64,000 nucleotides of DNA from JBKEDC01 sp047972995 (GCA_047972995.1 JBKEBD010000008.1:65803-129802), one strand, 5' to 3'; positions 32,655 to 42,220 are shown, counted from the first letter of the stretch. The notes: a model not told the origin generated them from the sequence alone. A program made the numbers and translations.

Positions 32655-33578
32655 ATGAAACAACATATCAAAATAGGAACGCGCGGCAGCAAGCTTGCCC
32701 TTTGGCAGGCACATGAGGTGCAACGAGTGATAACAGAAAAGTTTCCAGACATAGAAACAGAAATCATTGTTATTAAAACAAAAGGCGATAAAATTCTAGA
32801 TGTATCACTATCGAAGATAGGCGATAAAGGACTATTCACAAAAGAAATAGAACACGCTCTTCTAGGTGGTGAAATCGATATGGCAGTGCATAGCTTCAAA
32901 GATATGCCCACCGAATTGCCCGAGAATTTAGCTATTGGAGCAGTGTTACCTCGTGCCGATGTGCGCGATGTGTTTGTGTCGAAAGACGGTAGAAAACTCA
33001 GTGAAATGACCGCTGTAGATAAAATTGGCACATCGAGTTTGCGGAGAAAAGCACAACTTTTAGCCTACAATCCAGAGCTACAAATTGTAGATATTCGAGG
33101 TAATGTAGAAACTCGATTGCAACGTATGAATGATGGATTGTGCGATGCTATTATCATGGCAGGAGCAGGCTTTATTCGTTTGGGCTATGCTGATCAAATT
33201 ACCGAGTTTTTCGGTGAAGACTTGATGTTGCCTGCCGTAAGTCAAGGAGCCGTGGCAATTGAAGTGCGAGAAGAAGATGAAGAAATCACAGAGCTGATGG
33301 ATGCAATTAACGATGAGAATACTTGGACGGAGTGCATGGCAGAGCGTTGTTTACTTCGTACGCTAGAAGGTGGATGCCAAGTGCCAGTTGGCTGCACTAG
33401 CAAAGTAGATGGTGATGCGTTTAAAATGACTGCACTTGTGGCAAGTCTTGATGGCTCTAAAGTAGTGTGCGAAAGCATATCGTGTTCAGTGGAATTTTCA
33501 GCAGAAAAGGCAATTGAATTAGGAGAACTTCTTTGGAATAAGGGCGCAAAAGATATACTCAACGCTATCAGGAAATAG
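32655..33578 (+). CDS. hemC: Hydroxymethylbilane synthase (porphobilinogen deaminase)
   Basis: The 307-residue enzyme starts KIGTRGSKLALWQAHEV and includes AVHSFKDMPTELP, IDIRGNVETRL-like VDIRGNVETRLQ and the cofactor Cys in LEGGCQVPVGC, which carries the dipyrromethane primer. It joins four porphobilinogen units into hydroxymethylbilane. The ATG at 32655 fits the family start; the frame extends to a TTG 36 nt upstream that adds unrelated residues. Confidence 0.96.
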   Translation: MKQHIKIGTRGSKLALWQAHEVQRVITEKFPDIETEIIVIKTKGDKILDVSLSKIGDKGLFTKEIEHALLGGEIDMAVHSFKDMPTELPENLAIGAVLPRADVRDVFVSKDGRKLSEMTAVDKIGTSSLRRKAQLLAYNPELQIVDIRGNVETRLQRMNDGLCDAIIMAGAGFIRLGYADQITEFFGEDLMLPAVSQGAVAIEVREEDEEITELMDAINDENTWTECMAERCLLRTLEGGCQVPVGCTSKVDGDAFKMTALVASLDGSKVVCESISCSVEFSAEKAIELGELLWNKGAKDILNAIRK

Positions 33579-33586
33579 AATATTAT

Positions 33587-33594
33587 TAACTTTG
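33587..33594 (+). promoter_or_regulatory. -7-like element TAACTTTG before hemD
   Basis: TAACTTTG fits TAnnTTTG and lies 66 nt upstream of the hemD ATG. No spaced TTG is seen, so an internal promoter here is only possible. Confidence 0.35.
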
Positions 33595-33659
33595 CAACTC
33601 AATTTGCCCTTTCCCTATTATGTCCTAAAAGAGAACGAGAGAAGACTAACAGAAAATAT

Positions 33660-34352
33660 ATGAGAAAAATTATCTGTACATTCCATAAACCCGATTTGGA
33701 AGCTTTTGAGCGTCCTGATTTGCTTTTTGCGCCGGTCATCAAGATTGAGAGCTCATCATATCATTTGCCAAGTCCACTGGAATCATATGATTGGCTGCTT
33801 TTTACGAGTAAGAATGGTATTCGTCATTTCGATGCTTTTCATGATGGTAGCTATAAAGGAAAGATTGCTGCTTTAGGTAATTCAACGGCAAAAGAGTTAG
33901 CAAAATATGGGTATCAAGCAGATTTCATTGGCGATGGTACATCGTCGGCGGCAATGGCTGTGGCATTGGGGAATGTGCTTGCTGACCAAGATAAAGTTTT
34001 AGCTGTTTTGGGGCATATGGCATCTTTCAACCTGCAAATGGGCTTGAAAATGAAAGTAGATAGGATAGAAGTGTATGACACCATTTTAGAGTCGTTGCAA
34101 GATAAAGAATCTCGACAGTTAATTCTTGCCGATGACTATAAATTAATTCTCGCTGCAAGTCCATCGGCTGTAAAAAGCTTAGTGATGAACTTCGGGGGAA
34201 GGGAAATTAAGTGGCGCATGGCTTGTATTGGAGAAACCACAGCACAAGTCTGCAGAGCAATGGGCATAAAACCCGTGCTGGTAGCTAGTCAGCAAAGTTT
34301 TGAAACCCTGTTGAGTGAATCAACAGCCTACGATTTAATTGAAACAATATAA
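33660..34352 (+). CDS. hemD: Uroporphyrinogen-III synthase
   Basis: The 230-residue protein is divergent, as HemD usually is, but shows YDWLLFTSKNGIRHF (about 43-57), ALGNSTAKELAKYGYQADFIGDG and ACIGETTAQVCRAMGIKP in the expected order. It closes hydroxymethylbilane to uroporphyrinogen III. Its position between hemC and hemB supports the call. Confidence 0.9.
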   Translation: MRKIICTFHKPDLEAFERPDLLFAPVIKIESSSYHLPSPLESYDWLLFTSKNGIRHFDAFHDGSYKGKIAALGNSTAKELAKYGYQADFIGDGTSSAAMAVALGNVLADQDKVLAVLGHMASFNLQMGLKMKVDRIEVYDTILESLQDKESRQLILADDYKLILAASPSAVKSLVMNFGGREIKWRMACIGETTAQVCRAMGIKPVLVASQQSFETLLSESTAYDLIETI

Positions 34353-34354
34353 TA

Positions 34355-34376
34355 AAGCAAGCACAAGTGCTTGCTT
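34355..34376 (+). promoter_or_regulatory. Intercistronic stem-loop between hemD and hemB
   Basis: AAGCAAGCAC (34355-34364) and GTGCTTGCTT (34367-34376) form a perfect inverted repeat 2 nt after the hemD stop and 15 nt before the hemB ATG. No T-run follows, so it is not a normal terminator; it could mask the hemB ribosome site or stabilise processed mRNA. Confidence 0.5.
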
Positions 34377-34391
34377 CTAAAATATAATATT

Positions 34392-35384
34392 ATGGCTTTT
34401 CCAATAACGCGTCTTCGACGTATGCGTCAGAATGCAATCATTAGAAATATGGTGAGCGAAACAGAAGTGAATCGCGAAGATTTAATCATGCCTTACTTCG
34501 TGTGCGAGGGGGAAGGTGTGCGTAATCCAATTCACTCTATGCCAGGCAACTTTCAGTTTTCCATCGATGAGCTAGTGAAAGAAGTGCGCGACTTGGTGGC
34601 TACTACAGGCATCAAGATGATATTGCTTTTCGGTATACCCGAAGAAAAAGATGACACTGGAGCTTGTGCTTGTGCCCCCGATGCTATTGTACCTATGGCG
34701 ATTGAGGTACTCAAGAAAGAAGTGCCCGAATTGCTGATTGTTGCCGATGTGTGCAATTGCGAATATACCTCGCACGGTCATTGTGGTACAATTGTAGATG
34801 GCGATGTAGAGAACGATTCAACTTTGGAAATCTTGGCAGCACAATCTGTTACGCTAGCGCGAGCGGGAGCCGATATTATTGCCCCAAGCGATATGATGGA
34901 TGGTAGGGTAGCTATCATTCGTGCAGCACTAGATGCTGAAGGATTTGAGAAAACGCCTATCATGGCTTATTCTGCAAAATATGCAAGTGGTTTTTATGGC
35001 CCATTCCGCGATGCTGCGGGTAGTGCTCCGCAATTTGGCGATCGTGCTACTTATCAAATGGATCCTGCAAATTCAGATGAAGCTCTGCGCGAAGTGGCAG
35101 CCGATATTGAAGAAGGAGCCGATATGGTGATGGTGAAACCTGCGCTTTCCTATATGGATATTATTCGTCGAGTGAAAGATGGATTCAATATGCCCGTAGT
35201 GGCTTACAATGTGAGTGGCGAATTTTCAATGGTGAAAGCAGCAGCTGCCAATGGTTGGATTGATGAAGAACGATTGATAAAAGAAATCCTCACATCGATG
35301 AAACGTGCAGGTGCCGATGTAATCATCACGTATCACGCTAAAGAATTTGTGCAAGCCGAGTTGCGAAAAGGAAATAGGATTTAA
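34392..35384 (+). CDS. hemB: Delta-aminolevulinic acid dehydratase (porphobilinogen synthase)
   Basis: The 330-residue enzyme begins FPITRLRRMRQNAIIRNMVSE and has the zinc-type Cys cluster (ADVCNCEYTSHGHCG), the first active Lys in YSAKYASGFYGPFRDA and the Schiff-base Lys in MVKPALSYMDIIRRV. It condenses two aminolevulinate molecules to porphobilinogen. ATG at 34392 is the family start; the frame extends 21 nt to a TTG inside the preceding hairpin. Confidence 0.97.
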   Translation: MAFPITRLRRMRQNAIIRNMVSETEVNREDLIMPYFVCEGEGVRNPIHSMPGNFQFSIDELVKEVRDLVATTGIKMILLFGIPEEKDDTGACACAPDAIVPMAIEVLKKEVPELLIVADVCNCEYTSHGHCGTIVDGDVENDSTLEILAAQSVTLARAGADIIAPSDMMDGRVAIIRAALDAEGFEKTPIMAYSAKYASGFYGPFRDAAGSAPQFGDRATYQMDPANSDEALREVAADIEEGADMVMVKPALSYMDIIRRVKDGFNMPVVAYNVSGEFSMVKAAAANGWIDEERLIKEILTSMKRAGADVIITYHAKEFVQAELRKGNRI

Positions 35385-35398
35385 TCAAATACTTCCAA

Positions 35399-36694
35399 AT
35401 GAACAAAAAAATCGATAAAAGTAAAGCTGCTTTTCAAGAAGCGAAACAAATAATACCCGGAGGAGTAAATTCACCGGTTCGTGCATTTAAAGGTGTGGGT
35501 ATTGACCCCGTTTTCATTCAGAAAGCTAAGGGCTCGCACATTTGGGATATTAATGATAATGAATATGTGGACTTTGTGTCGTCGTGGGGACCAATGATTC
35601 TTGGTCATGCTAATCCAAAGATTGTAGCAGCAGTGAAAGATGCTGCCGAACGAGGAACAAGCTATGGAGCACCCACCTTGGTGGAAACACAAATGGCAGA
35701 GCTGATTTGTGAAATGATGCCATCGGTAGAAATGGTGCGCATGGTCAATTCGGGAACAGAAGCTACAATGAGTGCTTTGCGTTTAGCGAGGGGATATACT
35801 GGGCGAGATTTAGTAGTGAAGTTTGAGGGTTGCTATCATGGTCATGCTGATTCTTTTTTGATTAAAGCAGGTTCGGGCGCAATCACCCTTGGTTTGCCCG
35901 ATAGTCCGGGGGTAACAAAAGCTTCGGCTAAAGACACGCTCACCGCACGATACAACGACTTAGCCTCGGTGGAAAAACTATTTGCCGACCATGGCAAAAA
36001 TATCGCGGCGGTGATTATTGAGCCTGTGGCTGGAAACATGGGCGTGGTGCTCCCCGAACAGTCGTTCTTGGAAGGACTGCGCCAAATTACCCAACAAAAT
36101 GGAGCTCTATTGATCTTCGATGAGGTAATTACTGGTTTCCGATTAAGCGATGGTGGGGCGCAAAAACATTTCAACATTATGCCAGACCTTACCACAATGG
36201 GAAAAATCATTGGTGGAGGTTTGCCTGTAGGAGCTTATGGTGGTAAAAAGGAAATTATGAATTGCCTTGCTCCAGAAGGTCCTATTTATCAAGCTGGAAC
36301 TTTGTCGGGTAACCCCTTGGCAATGGCGGCTGGTATTGTGATGTTGAAAAACTTGAAAGATAATCCGAAGATTTATGAAGAATTAGAGCGCAAAGGTGCT
36401 ATGGTAGAAGCAGGATTCAAACGGAATCTAGCAGAAGCTAACATTTCTGGTGTGGTGAATAGAATTGGCTCAATGATGACACTTTTCTACACCAATGAAC
36501 CAGAAGTGAAGAGCTTCGAGCAAGCTATGACAGCCAACACAGAGCTATATGCAGATGTGTTTAAACAAGCACTTGATGCTGGATTCTATATTGCCCCTTC
36601 TCAGTTTGAGTGTCTGTTTATTTCTGATGCTCACACCGATGAGGAGCTAAATAATTTCATCCAGGTACATGGAAAAGCCCTAAAATCGTTGTAA
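35399..36694 (+). CDS. hemL: Glutamate-1-semialdehyde 2,1-aminomutase
   Basis: The 431-residue PLP enzyme shows IPGGVNSPVRAFKGVG, SWGPMILGHANP, VNSGTEATMSALRLARG, FEGCYHGHADSFLIKAGSG, IFDEVITGFRL and the PLP Lys in TTMGKIIGGGLPVGAYGG. It converts glutamate-1-semialdehyde to aminolevulinate, the step after HemA. Its stop codon shares one base with the hemE start. Confidence 0.97.
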   Translation: MNKKIDKSKAAFQEAKQIIPGGVNSPVRAFKGVGIDPVFIQKAKGSHIWDINDNEYVDFVSSWGPMILGHANPKIVAAVKDAAERGTSYGAPTLVETQMAELICEMMPSVEMVRMVNSGTEATMSALRLARGYTGRDLVVKFEGCYHGHADSFLIKAGSGAITLGLPDSPGVTKASAKDTLTARYNDLASVEKLFADHGKNIAAVIIEPVAGNMGVVLPEQSFLEGLRQITQQNGALLIFDEVITGFRLSDGGAQKHFNIMPDLTTMGKIIGGGLPVGAYGGKKEIMNCLAPEGPIYQAGTLSGNPLAMAAGIVMLKNLKDNPKIYEELERKGAMVEAGFKRNLAEANISGVVNRIGSMMTLFYTNEPEVKSFEQAMTANTELYADVFKQALDAGFYIAPSQFECLFISDAHTDEELNNFIQVHGKALKSL

Positions 36695-37716
36695 TGGTAG
36701 AAAATATATTCCTAAAAACTCTTCAAGGCAAAACTACAGAACGACCACCGGTTTGGTTCATGCGTCAAGCGGGGAGGGTGTTGCCAAACTATCGAGCATT
36801 AAAAGAAAAATATACTTTCCACGAGCTAATGGAAGACCCTAGGCTTTGTGCTGATGTTACGTTGATGCCCATTTCTGACTTGGGTGTGGATGCGGCTATT
36901 CTCTTTTCCGATATTTTGGTTATCCCTAGTGCGATGGGCATGGATTTAGAGTTTACTGATGCTGGTCCAGTATTTGCCAATCCGCTAAAAGGAAATACAT
37001 CGCCAATTGATGCGCTTCAACCAAAGCCTGAAAAGTTAGAATATATTTATAGAAACATCGAGGAGATTGTGCGCCAAAAGGGTGAAACACCGTTGATCGG
37101 TTTCTGTGGAGCACCGCTCACCACCATGTGCTACATGATTCAAGGTTTGAGCAGAAATCAAGCTTTCCCGGAAGCAGTTAAGTTTATTTTTCAGCACAAA
37201 AAGGAAGCGCAACGACTGATTGATGCCATTGCCGACTTGTCGGTGCATTATGCTCAAGAGCAAATAAAGCATGGGGTACAATGTTTTCAACTTTTTGAAA
37301 CACACGCAAATTTGATTCCAACGGAATTATATCAAGAAATGTTTATGCCCGCGGTGAAGAAAATTTCTCAGTCGGTGCGAGCTACGGGAACACCTTTTAT
37401 TTTCTTTCCTAAAGGATTTTCAACAGGTTTCAAGCTAATTACTCCCGAGTTATGTGATTTTGTGAGTGTAGATTGGCAGATTTCAATTGAAGAAGCTCGA
37501 GCCATGGTACACCCTGAAGTAGGTTTGCAAGGTAATCTTGATCCGCGCTATTTATATAGAAATCAAGAAGAATTAACCGAAGTTCTAGAAAAATATAAAA
37601 CCTTTTTCCATGAAAATCAGAAGTGGATTTTCAACCTAGGACATGGATTCTTACCTGATATTCCATACGGAAATGCAAAATTTGTAGTAGATTGGGTGAA
37701 AAATACCCAATGGTAA
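36694..37716 (+). CDS. hemE: Uroporphyrinogen decarboxylase
   Basis: The 340-residue enzyme starts near ERPPVWFMRQAGRVLPNYR, the uroporphyrinogen-binding loop, with ILFSDILVIPSAMGMDLEF, a central PFIFFPKG and C-terminal FNLGHGFLPDIPYGNAKFVVDWVK. It decarboxylates uroporphyrinogen III to coproporphyrinogen III. The ATG at 36694 overlaps the hemL stop (TAATG), showing translational coupling. It is the last gene of the heme cluster. Confidence 0.96.
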   Translation: MVENIFLKTLQGKTTERPPVWFMRQAGRVLPNYRALKEKYTFHELMEDPRLCADVTLMPISDLGVDAAILFSDILVIPSAMGMDLEFTDAGPVFANPLKGNTSPIDALQPKPEKLEYIYRNIEEIVRQKGETPLIGFCGAPLTTMCYMIQGLSRNQAFPEAVKFIFQHKKEAQRLIDAIADLSVHYAQEQIKHGVQCFQLFETHANLIPTELYQEMFMPAVKKISQSVRATGTPFIFFPKGFSTGFKLITPELCDFVSVDWQISIEEARAMVHPEVGLQGNLDPRYLYRNQEELTEVLEKYKTFFHENQKWIFNLGHGFLPDIPYGNAKFVVDWVKNTQW

Positions 37717-37726
37717 AAAGAAATAG

Positions 37727-37767
37727 AACTGCTCTTCTGGGATTTCCTAGAAGAGCAGTTTTGTTTT
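37727..37767 (+). terminator. Terminator of the heme cluster
   Basis: A 12-bp perfect stem (37727-37738 with 37749-37760) and a 10-nt loop are followed by TTGTTTT, 11 nt after the hemE stop. Confidence 0.9.
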
Positions 37768-37819
37768 ATGGGCTTCAGATCTTCTGGAGTTTAAAAAATG
37801 AGTAAATAGCTTTTCTTCA

Positions 37820-37849
37820 TTGTTGTTTTGTATAATATTTCTATTTTTG
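37820..37849 (+). promoter_or_regulatory. Bacteroidota-type promoter for the methyltransferase-DUF4954 pair
   Basis: TTG (37820-37822) is followed after exactly 19 bp by TATTTTTG (37842-37849). It overlaps a possible TTG-started extension (37828), which favours the ATG at 37873. Confidence 0.7.
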
Positions 37850-37872
37850 AAAAACAATTAAGAAACAAAAGA

Positions 37873-38586
37873 ATGGATAACTTTGATCCAATTGGAGAGG
37901 CTGTTTTTAACTGCCATTTCAACCAAGATAACACCCCTATATATGTGCATTCAACGGACTTTGAACCCGATGAAATGCCTACTTCATATTTATTCAGGGC
38001 ATTCAAAGAAATGCCACCTTTAGAGCAATTTGCTTTGCAACAAGCCAAAGGAAGAGTGCTAGACGTAGGTGCGTGTGCAGGATGTCATTCCGTATATCTA
38101 AAAGACAAAGGACTAGAGGTGGTTGCATTAGAACAAAGTCAACGTTGTGTTTCGGTATTGCAAGACCTCGGATTGCCAACTGTAGTGCAAGCTGATTTTT
38201 TTCAGTATGACGCAGAACCTTTCGAAACAATTTTGTTGCTCATGAATGGGACAGGCATTGCAGGAACAATTAGTAATGTCACAAACCTATTTTTAAAATT
38301 AAAACAGCTGCTTCTCCCTAATGGAAAAATCTATATTGATTCGTCAGATTTGATATACTTATACGAAAATGAGGATGGATCGGCAGACATCAATATTGCT
38401 GGAAACTATTATGGCGAATTAATTTATCAGACGTCGTACAAGGGAAAATATTCTCAAAGCTTTCCCTGGCTATATCTAGACTTCGATTTACTGAAAAATT
38501 ACGTAGAACTATCAGGACTGCAAGTAGAGTCGGTGAAATGGGGCGAGCATTACGATTATTTAGCAACTATAACGCACAAAAAATGA
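37873..38586 (+). CDS. Class I SAM-dependent methyltransferase, unknown substrate
   Basis: The 237-residue protein has SAM motif I VLDVGACAGCHSVYL (about 64-78), motif II VVALEQSQRCV and an LMNGTGIAGTI post-motif. It is not close to any methyltransferase I can name. The last codon and stop overlap the ATG of the next gene (ATGA at 38583-38586), so the two are translationally coupled and probably work together. Confidence 0.82.
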   Translation: MDNFDPIGEAVFNCHFNQDNTPIYVHSTDFEPDEMPTSYLFRAFKEMPPLEQFALQQAKGRVLDVGACAGCHSVYLKDKGLEVVALEQSQRCVSVLQDLGLPTVVQADFFQYDAEPFETILLLMNGTGIAGTISNVTNLFLKLKQLLLPNGKIYIDSSDLIYLYENEDGSADINIAGNYYGELIYQTSYKGKYSQSFPWLYLDFDLLKNYVELSGLQVESVKWGEHYDYLATITHKK

Positions 38587-40574
38587 CAAAAATATACAGA
38601 CAACTAAACGATTCCGAAATTGCAAAACTTGAAGCACAAATGTGTTCATCTACAGATTGGTCGATGGTTTCTTTTGCAGAGCCTATAAATCTTTCAGCTT
38701 TTAAGCAAGTAGAGTTTTCGGGTATTTGCCAAATTGGAGTGCAAGATACAGTACTTACACTTGAGGGCGATGTGCCAAAGCGCAGCGGTATTTATTCGGC
38801 GCACATTCACAACTCAACTATTGGCGATCAAGTTTATATTCACCACATCAAAAATTATATTGCAAATTATTGCATTGAAGAAGGGGTTATCATCGATAAT
38901 TGCGCTCAGTTGCTTACCGATGGTGAATCAACCTTTGGAAACGGTAGATATGTTGATGTAATGGACGAAACTGGCGGTAGGCAAATTATGATATACGACC
39001 ATTTATCGGCCCATCTAGCTTACCTCATGGCGATGTATAAACATCGTGAAGACATGATTCTAGCTGTGGAACAGAACATTCACAACTATTGCGCAACAGT
39101 TCGTTCAAACAAAGGTACAATTGGGAAACACGCTTGCATTTCAAATTGTGGCGACTTGAAGAACGTGCGTATTGGAGCATATGCCATGATAAACTCGGTA
39201 TCAATATTAGCCAATGGTACCGTGCAGTCAAATTCCGAAGCACCAACCGATATTGGTCATCAAGTGAGCATGAGGAACTTCATTGTGGCATCTGGTTCAA
39301 CCATAAAAGACGGCGTGTTGGTAAACAATTGCTTTATTGGTCAAGGGTGTGAGCTCGGTGCGCAATATTCAGCTGAAAACTCCGTGTTTTTTGCCAATTG
39401 CCAAGGATTTCATGGCGAAGCTTGTGCCATTTTTGCAGGACCGTACACGGTTACTCACCATAAATCAACCTTGCTTATTGCTGGTATGTATTCGTTTCTG
39501 AATGCCGGAAGTGGTTCAAACCAAAGTAACCATATGTATAAGCTCGGACCAATACATCATGGGGTAGTAGAACGAGGTTCGAAAACCACAAGCGATTCAT
39601 ACATCCTTTGGCCAGCTCGTATTGGAGCCTTTACACTCATCATGGGTAGGCACACAATGCATTCCGATACTTCTCACATACCATTCTCATATCTAATTGA
39701 AGATAACAATGAAACATGGTTAGTGCCGGGTGTAAATTTGCGAAGTGTGGGAACCATTCGCGATGCACTAAAATGGCCTAAACGCGATAAACGCACTGAT
39801 TCGAATAAACTCGATTACATTAATTTCAATCTGTTGAGCCCGTTCACAATTCATAAAATGCGAGTGGCAATTGACACCCTGAAAAAGATTGAACAGATTT
39901 CAGGGAAATCAACACAAGTATTTTCATACAATAACACCAAAATTCGTTGCTCATCATTACACAATGGTATCAAGCTTTATCGATTAGCAATTTTGAAGTT
40001 CTTAGGAAATTCAGTCATCACTAGACTAAATAAGAAAGAAATAAAAGCCATGGCAGACATTCGTGCTTGTTTGCGTCCAACTACCAATATTGGAAAAGGG
40101 GAGTGGTTGGATATCTCTGGTTTGCTTGCACCGAAAGATGAAATAGTACGTTTGGTAAATATAATAGCAGAAGGAGTCATGGAAACGCAAGAGCAACTAA
40201 ATGACAATTTGAAGCGATTGCATGAACAATATTATGAATATGAGTGGACATGGACCGTTGATTTTATTCAAGAATATACCGGGAAACAAGTGGAGGATTT
40301 CACGATAGAGGAAATCATAGATTTGGTGAATCAATGGAAAAATGCAGTGGTTGAGCTCGATGAATTATTGCTTAAAGATGCTCACAAAGAATTCAACAAT
40401 GATGTAATGACTGGTTTCGGTATTGATGGCGACAGCCTTGTTCGTCAGAAAGATTTCCAGCACGTGCGTGGTAGTTTTGAAGAAAACAGCTTTGCCCAAG
40501 AGTTGCGAGAGCATATCGAACGAAAGACCAGACTGGCGCAACGTGTGATAGCCCAATTAAGTGTAGTCGAATAA
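38583..40574 (+). CDS. DUF4954 left-handed beta-helix protein
   Basis: The 663-residue protein contains many hexapeptide-type turns of a left-handed beta-helix (IGDQVYIHHIKNYI, IGKHACISNCGDLKNVRIGAYAMIN, IGQGCELGAQYSAENSVFFANCQGFHG) and a histidine-rich AGPYTVTHHKSTLLIAGMYSFLNAGSGSNQSNHMYKLGPIHHG segment. This matches DUF4954, a Bacteroidota family related to acyl- and nucleotidyl-sugar transferases but without a known reaction. The start is the coupled ATG at 38583 (reading MTKIYRQLNDSEI), not the in-frame ATG-less extension inside the upstream gene. Confidence 0.85.
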   Translation: MTKIYRQLNDSEIAKLEAQMCSSTDWSMVSFAEPINLSAFKQVEFSGICQIGVQDTVLTLEGDVPKRSGIYSAHIHNSTIGDQVYIHHIKNYIANYCIEEGVIIDNCAQLLTDGESTFGNGRYVDVMDETGGRQIMIYDHLSAHLAYLMAMYKHREDMILAVEQNIHNYCATVRSNKGTIGKHACISNCGDLKNVRIGAYAMINSVSILANGTVQSNSEAPTDIGHQVSMRNFIVASGSTIKDGVLVNNCFIGQGCELGAQYSAENSVFFANCQGFHGEACAIFAGPYTVTHHKSTLLIAGMYSFLNAGSGSNQSNHMYKLGPIHHGVVERGSKTTSDSYILWPARIGAFTLIMGRHTMHSDTSHIPFSYLIEDNNETWLVPGVNLRSVGTIRDALKWPKRDKRTDSNKLDYINFNLLSPFTIHKMRVAIDTLKKIEQISGKSTQVFSYNNTKIRCSSLHNGIKLYRLAILKFLGNSVITRLNKKEIKAMADIRACLRPTTNIGKGEWLDISGLLAPKDEIVRLVNIIAEGVMETQEQLNDNLKRLHEQYYEYEWTWTVDFIQEYTGKQVEDFTIEEIIDLVNQWKNAVVELDELLLKDAHKEFNNDVMTGFGIDGDSLVRQKDFQHVRGSFEENSFAQELREHIERKTRLAQRVIAQLSVVE

Positions 40575-40586
40575 AAATAAAAGCAG

Positions 40587-41725
40587 ATGAAGAAAACGAT
40601 TTATTTATTACTAGTGGTAACCTTACTATTCCAATCCTGTAAATTCAACACCACATCGGTTGTTGAACCGGGGTACTTGGAACTGAAAACATCGATGAGT
40701 ACACTCCAAGAGTTGAATAATGATGTGAGAACACAGAGTGTAGATGTATCGAATTTCTTAGTCTATATCTATCAAAGCAATGGGGTTTTGTTAAGTGGAT
40801 ATCCTAAGGAGTATCGGGAATTGGCAGAACAAATATCACTTGTGGCAGGAGACTATCAAGCTAAAGTTTATAGTTTGTCTCCCAATGAATTTCCCTTTCC
40901 AACTTTTGAAGAATCGTGGGTGTATTATGGCAGTAAAGACTTTTCAATAGCTTCAGAACAAATAACTAAGGTTGATATAACTGCTAGCTTACTTACCTCG
41001 AAAGTGGTGTTTGAATTGTCGGAAGATTTCTTGTTAGGCTATCCTGATTATGTGTTCAACATTGGAGGGAAAACAATTTCGTCTGCTTCAATGAAACCAA
41101 TTTATGTAGAAAGCGGGAAAAAATTGACCGTCATTTTGAGTTATACTGAAGAAGGAAAAAAAGTGTATCGTACATTTGCGAGCACAGAATCCATTGCAGC
41201 AGGAACGGTTACTTTGCGCTTTAAATATGAGGGAGGAATGCTCGATACGGGTAATTCAAACTTCAATATTATTGTTGATTCAACACTTGGCGACCAACAG
41301 ATTGATTGGGATATTGACGACGGAGAATGGAGTGAAGAAGATCCGTCATCGCAAGGCGGGAGTTATCATAGTCCGTATTCCGTGGAAGAGGCACAGGCAA
41401 ATCAAAATGAACAGAAGCATGGGTTGAAGGTTATATTGTAGGTTTTATAAAAGGTTCAAATACCGTAATAACAGATTATTTAGAAGCAGCAGATAGCAAC
41501 ATTGCCATTGCTTCTGCTAAGGGAGAAACAAACATTGAAAATATGCTATTTGTTGAATTACCATCTTCAAGTGCAGGCATTCGCAGTGCTTTAGGTATTA
41601 ATGCAACTTCAGGAGCTTCACTTAATTATCAGGTGAAACTGAAAGGAGTCTTAGAAACTTACTATTCACGATCAGGACTAAGAGGAGTGAATGGCGCCGA
41701 TGAATATGAAATTGTCAATAAGTAG
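40587..41725 (+). pseudogene. DUF4493-domain lipoprotein gene with a frameshift
   Basis: The first frame (40587-41441) gives a lipoprotein (TLLFQSCKF lipobox) with a DUF4493 domain (GYLELKTSMSTLQ to about residue 170) and then the start of a DUF6359-like segment (YSVEEAQANQNEQK). Near 41418 the frame shifts by -1: the other frame continues WVEGYIVGFIKGSNT and runs to a stop at 41723-41725, completing that domain. One missing G after CAGAA would explain it. Intact length would be about 379 residues. Either a true mutation or a sequencing or assembly error. DUF4493 proteins are surface lipoproteins of unknown role. Confidence 0.8.
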
Positions 41726-41742
41726 ATATAAACGTAAACTTT

Positions 41743-42210
41743 ATGGCTGTAGAAATAGAAAGAAAATTTATCGTAAAAAAAGGATTTGTGCCAAAAGGCA
41801 GCGAACAGATTCGCATAGCTCAGGCTTATTTATCAAGTAATATTAACTCCACGATTCGAGTTCGCTTAGCAAATGAAAAAGCTTATTTAACGGTGAAAGG
41901 AAAGACTAATGGTATTTCTCGTTTGGAGTTTGAATATGAAATTCCATTTGAAGATGCCGAACAAATGATGAAACTTTCGGAAGGTGTATATATTGACAAG
42001 GTGCGTCATATCTATAGGTTTGAAGGAAAGAAATGGGAGGTTGATGTGTTTGCAGGCGATAATGAGGGCTTAATTGTTGCAGAATGTGAATTGGATTCAG
42101 AAAATGAACAAATTATTTTACCAGAATGGATTGATGCCGAAGTATCAGGCGATCCAAGATATCACAACTCTTATTTAGTGTGTAATCCTTATAAAACATG
42201 GACTTCATAA
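41743..42210 (+). CDS. CYTH-domain protein (triphosphate tunnel enzyme)
   Basis: The 155-residue protein begins with the ExExK motif (VEIERKFIV), followed by IRVRLANEKAYLTVKGKTNGISRLEFEYEIP and a C-terminal GLIVAECELDSE, the alternating basic and acidic strands of the CYTH tunnel fold. Small CYTH proteins of this type usually hydrolyse inorganic triphosphate or related substrates. Length is normal for the small bacterial form. Confidence 0.9.
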   Translation: MAVEIERKFIVKKGFVPKGSEQIRIAQAYLSSNINSTIRVRLANEKAYLTVKGKTNGISRLEFEYEIPFEDAEQMMKLSEGVYIDKVRHIYRFEGKKWEVDVFAGDNEGLIVAECELDSENEQIILPEWIDAEVSGDPRYHNSYLVCNPYKTWTS

Positions 42211-42220
42211 AAATAGCTTC

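Noticed and set aside
37828..37872. TTG-started extension of the methyltransferase
   Set aside because: It overlaps the -7 promoter element TATTTTTG at 37842-37849, so it would precede the transcript start.
38538..38582. N-terminal extension of the DUF4954 frame inside the methyltransferase gene
   Set aside because: The extension lies wholly within the upstream gene, and the coupled ATG at 38583 gives the natural start.
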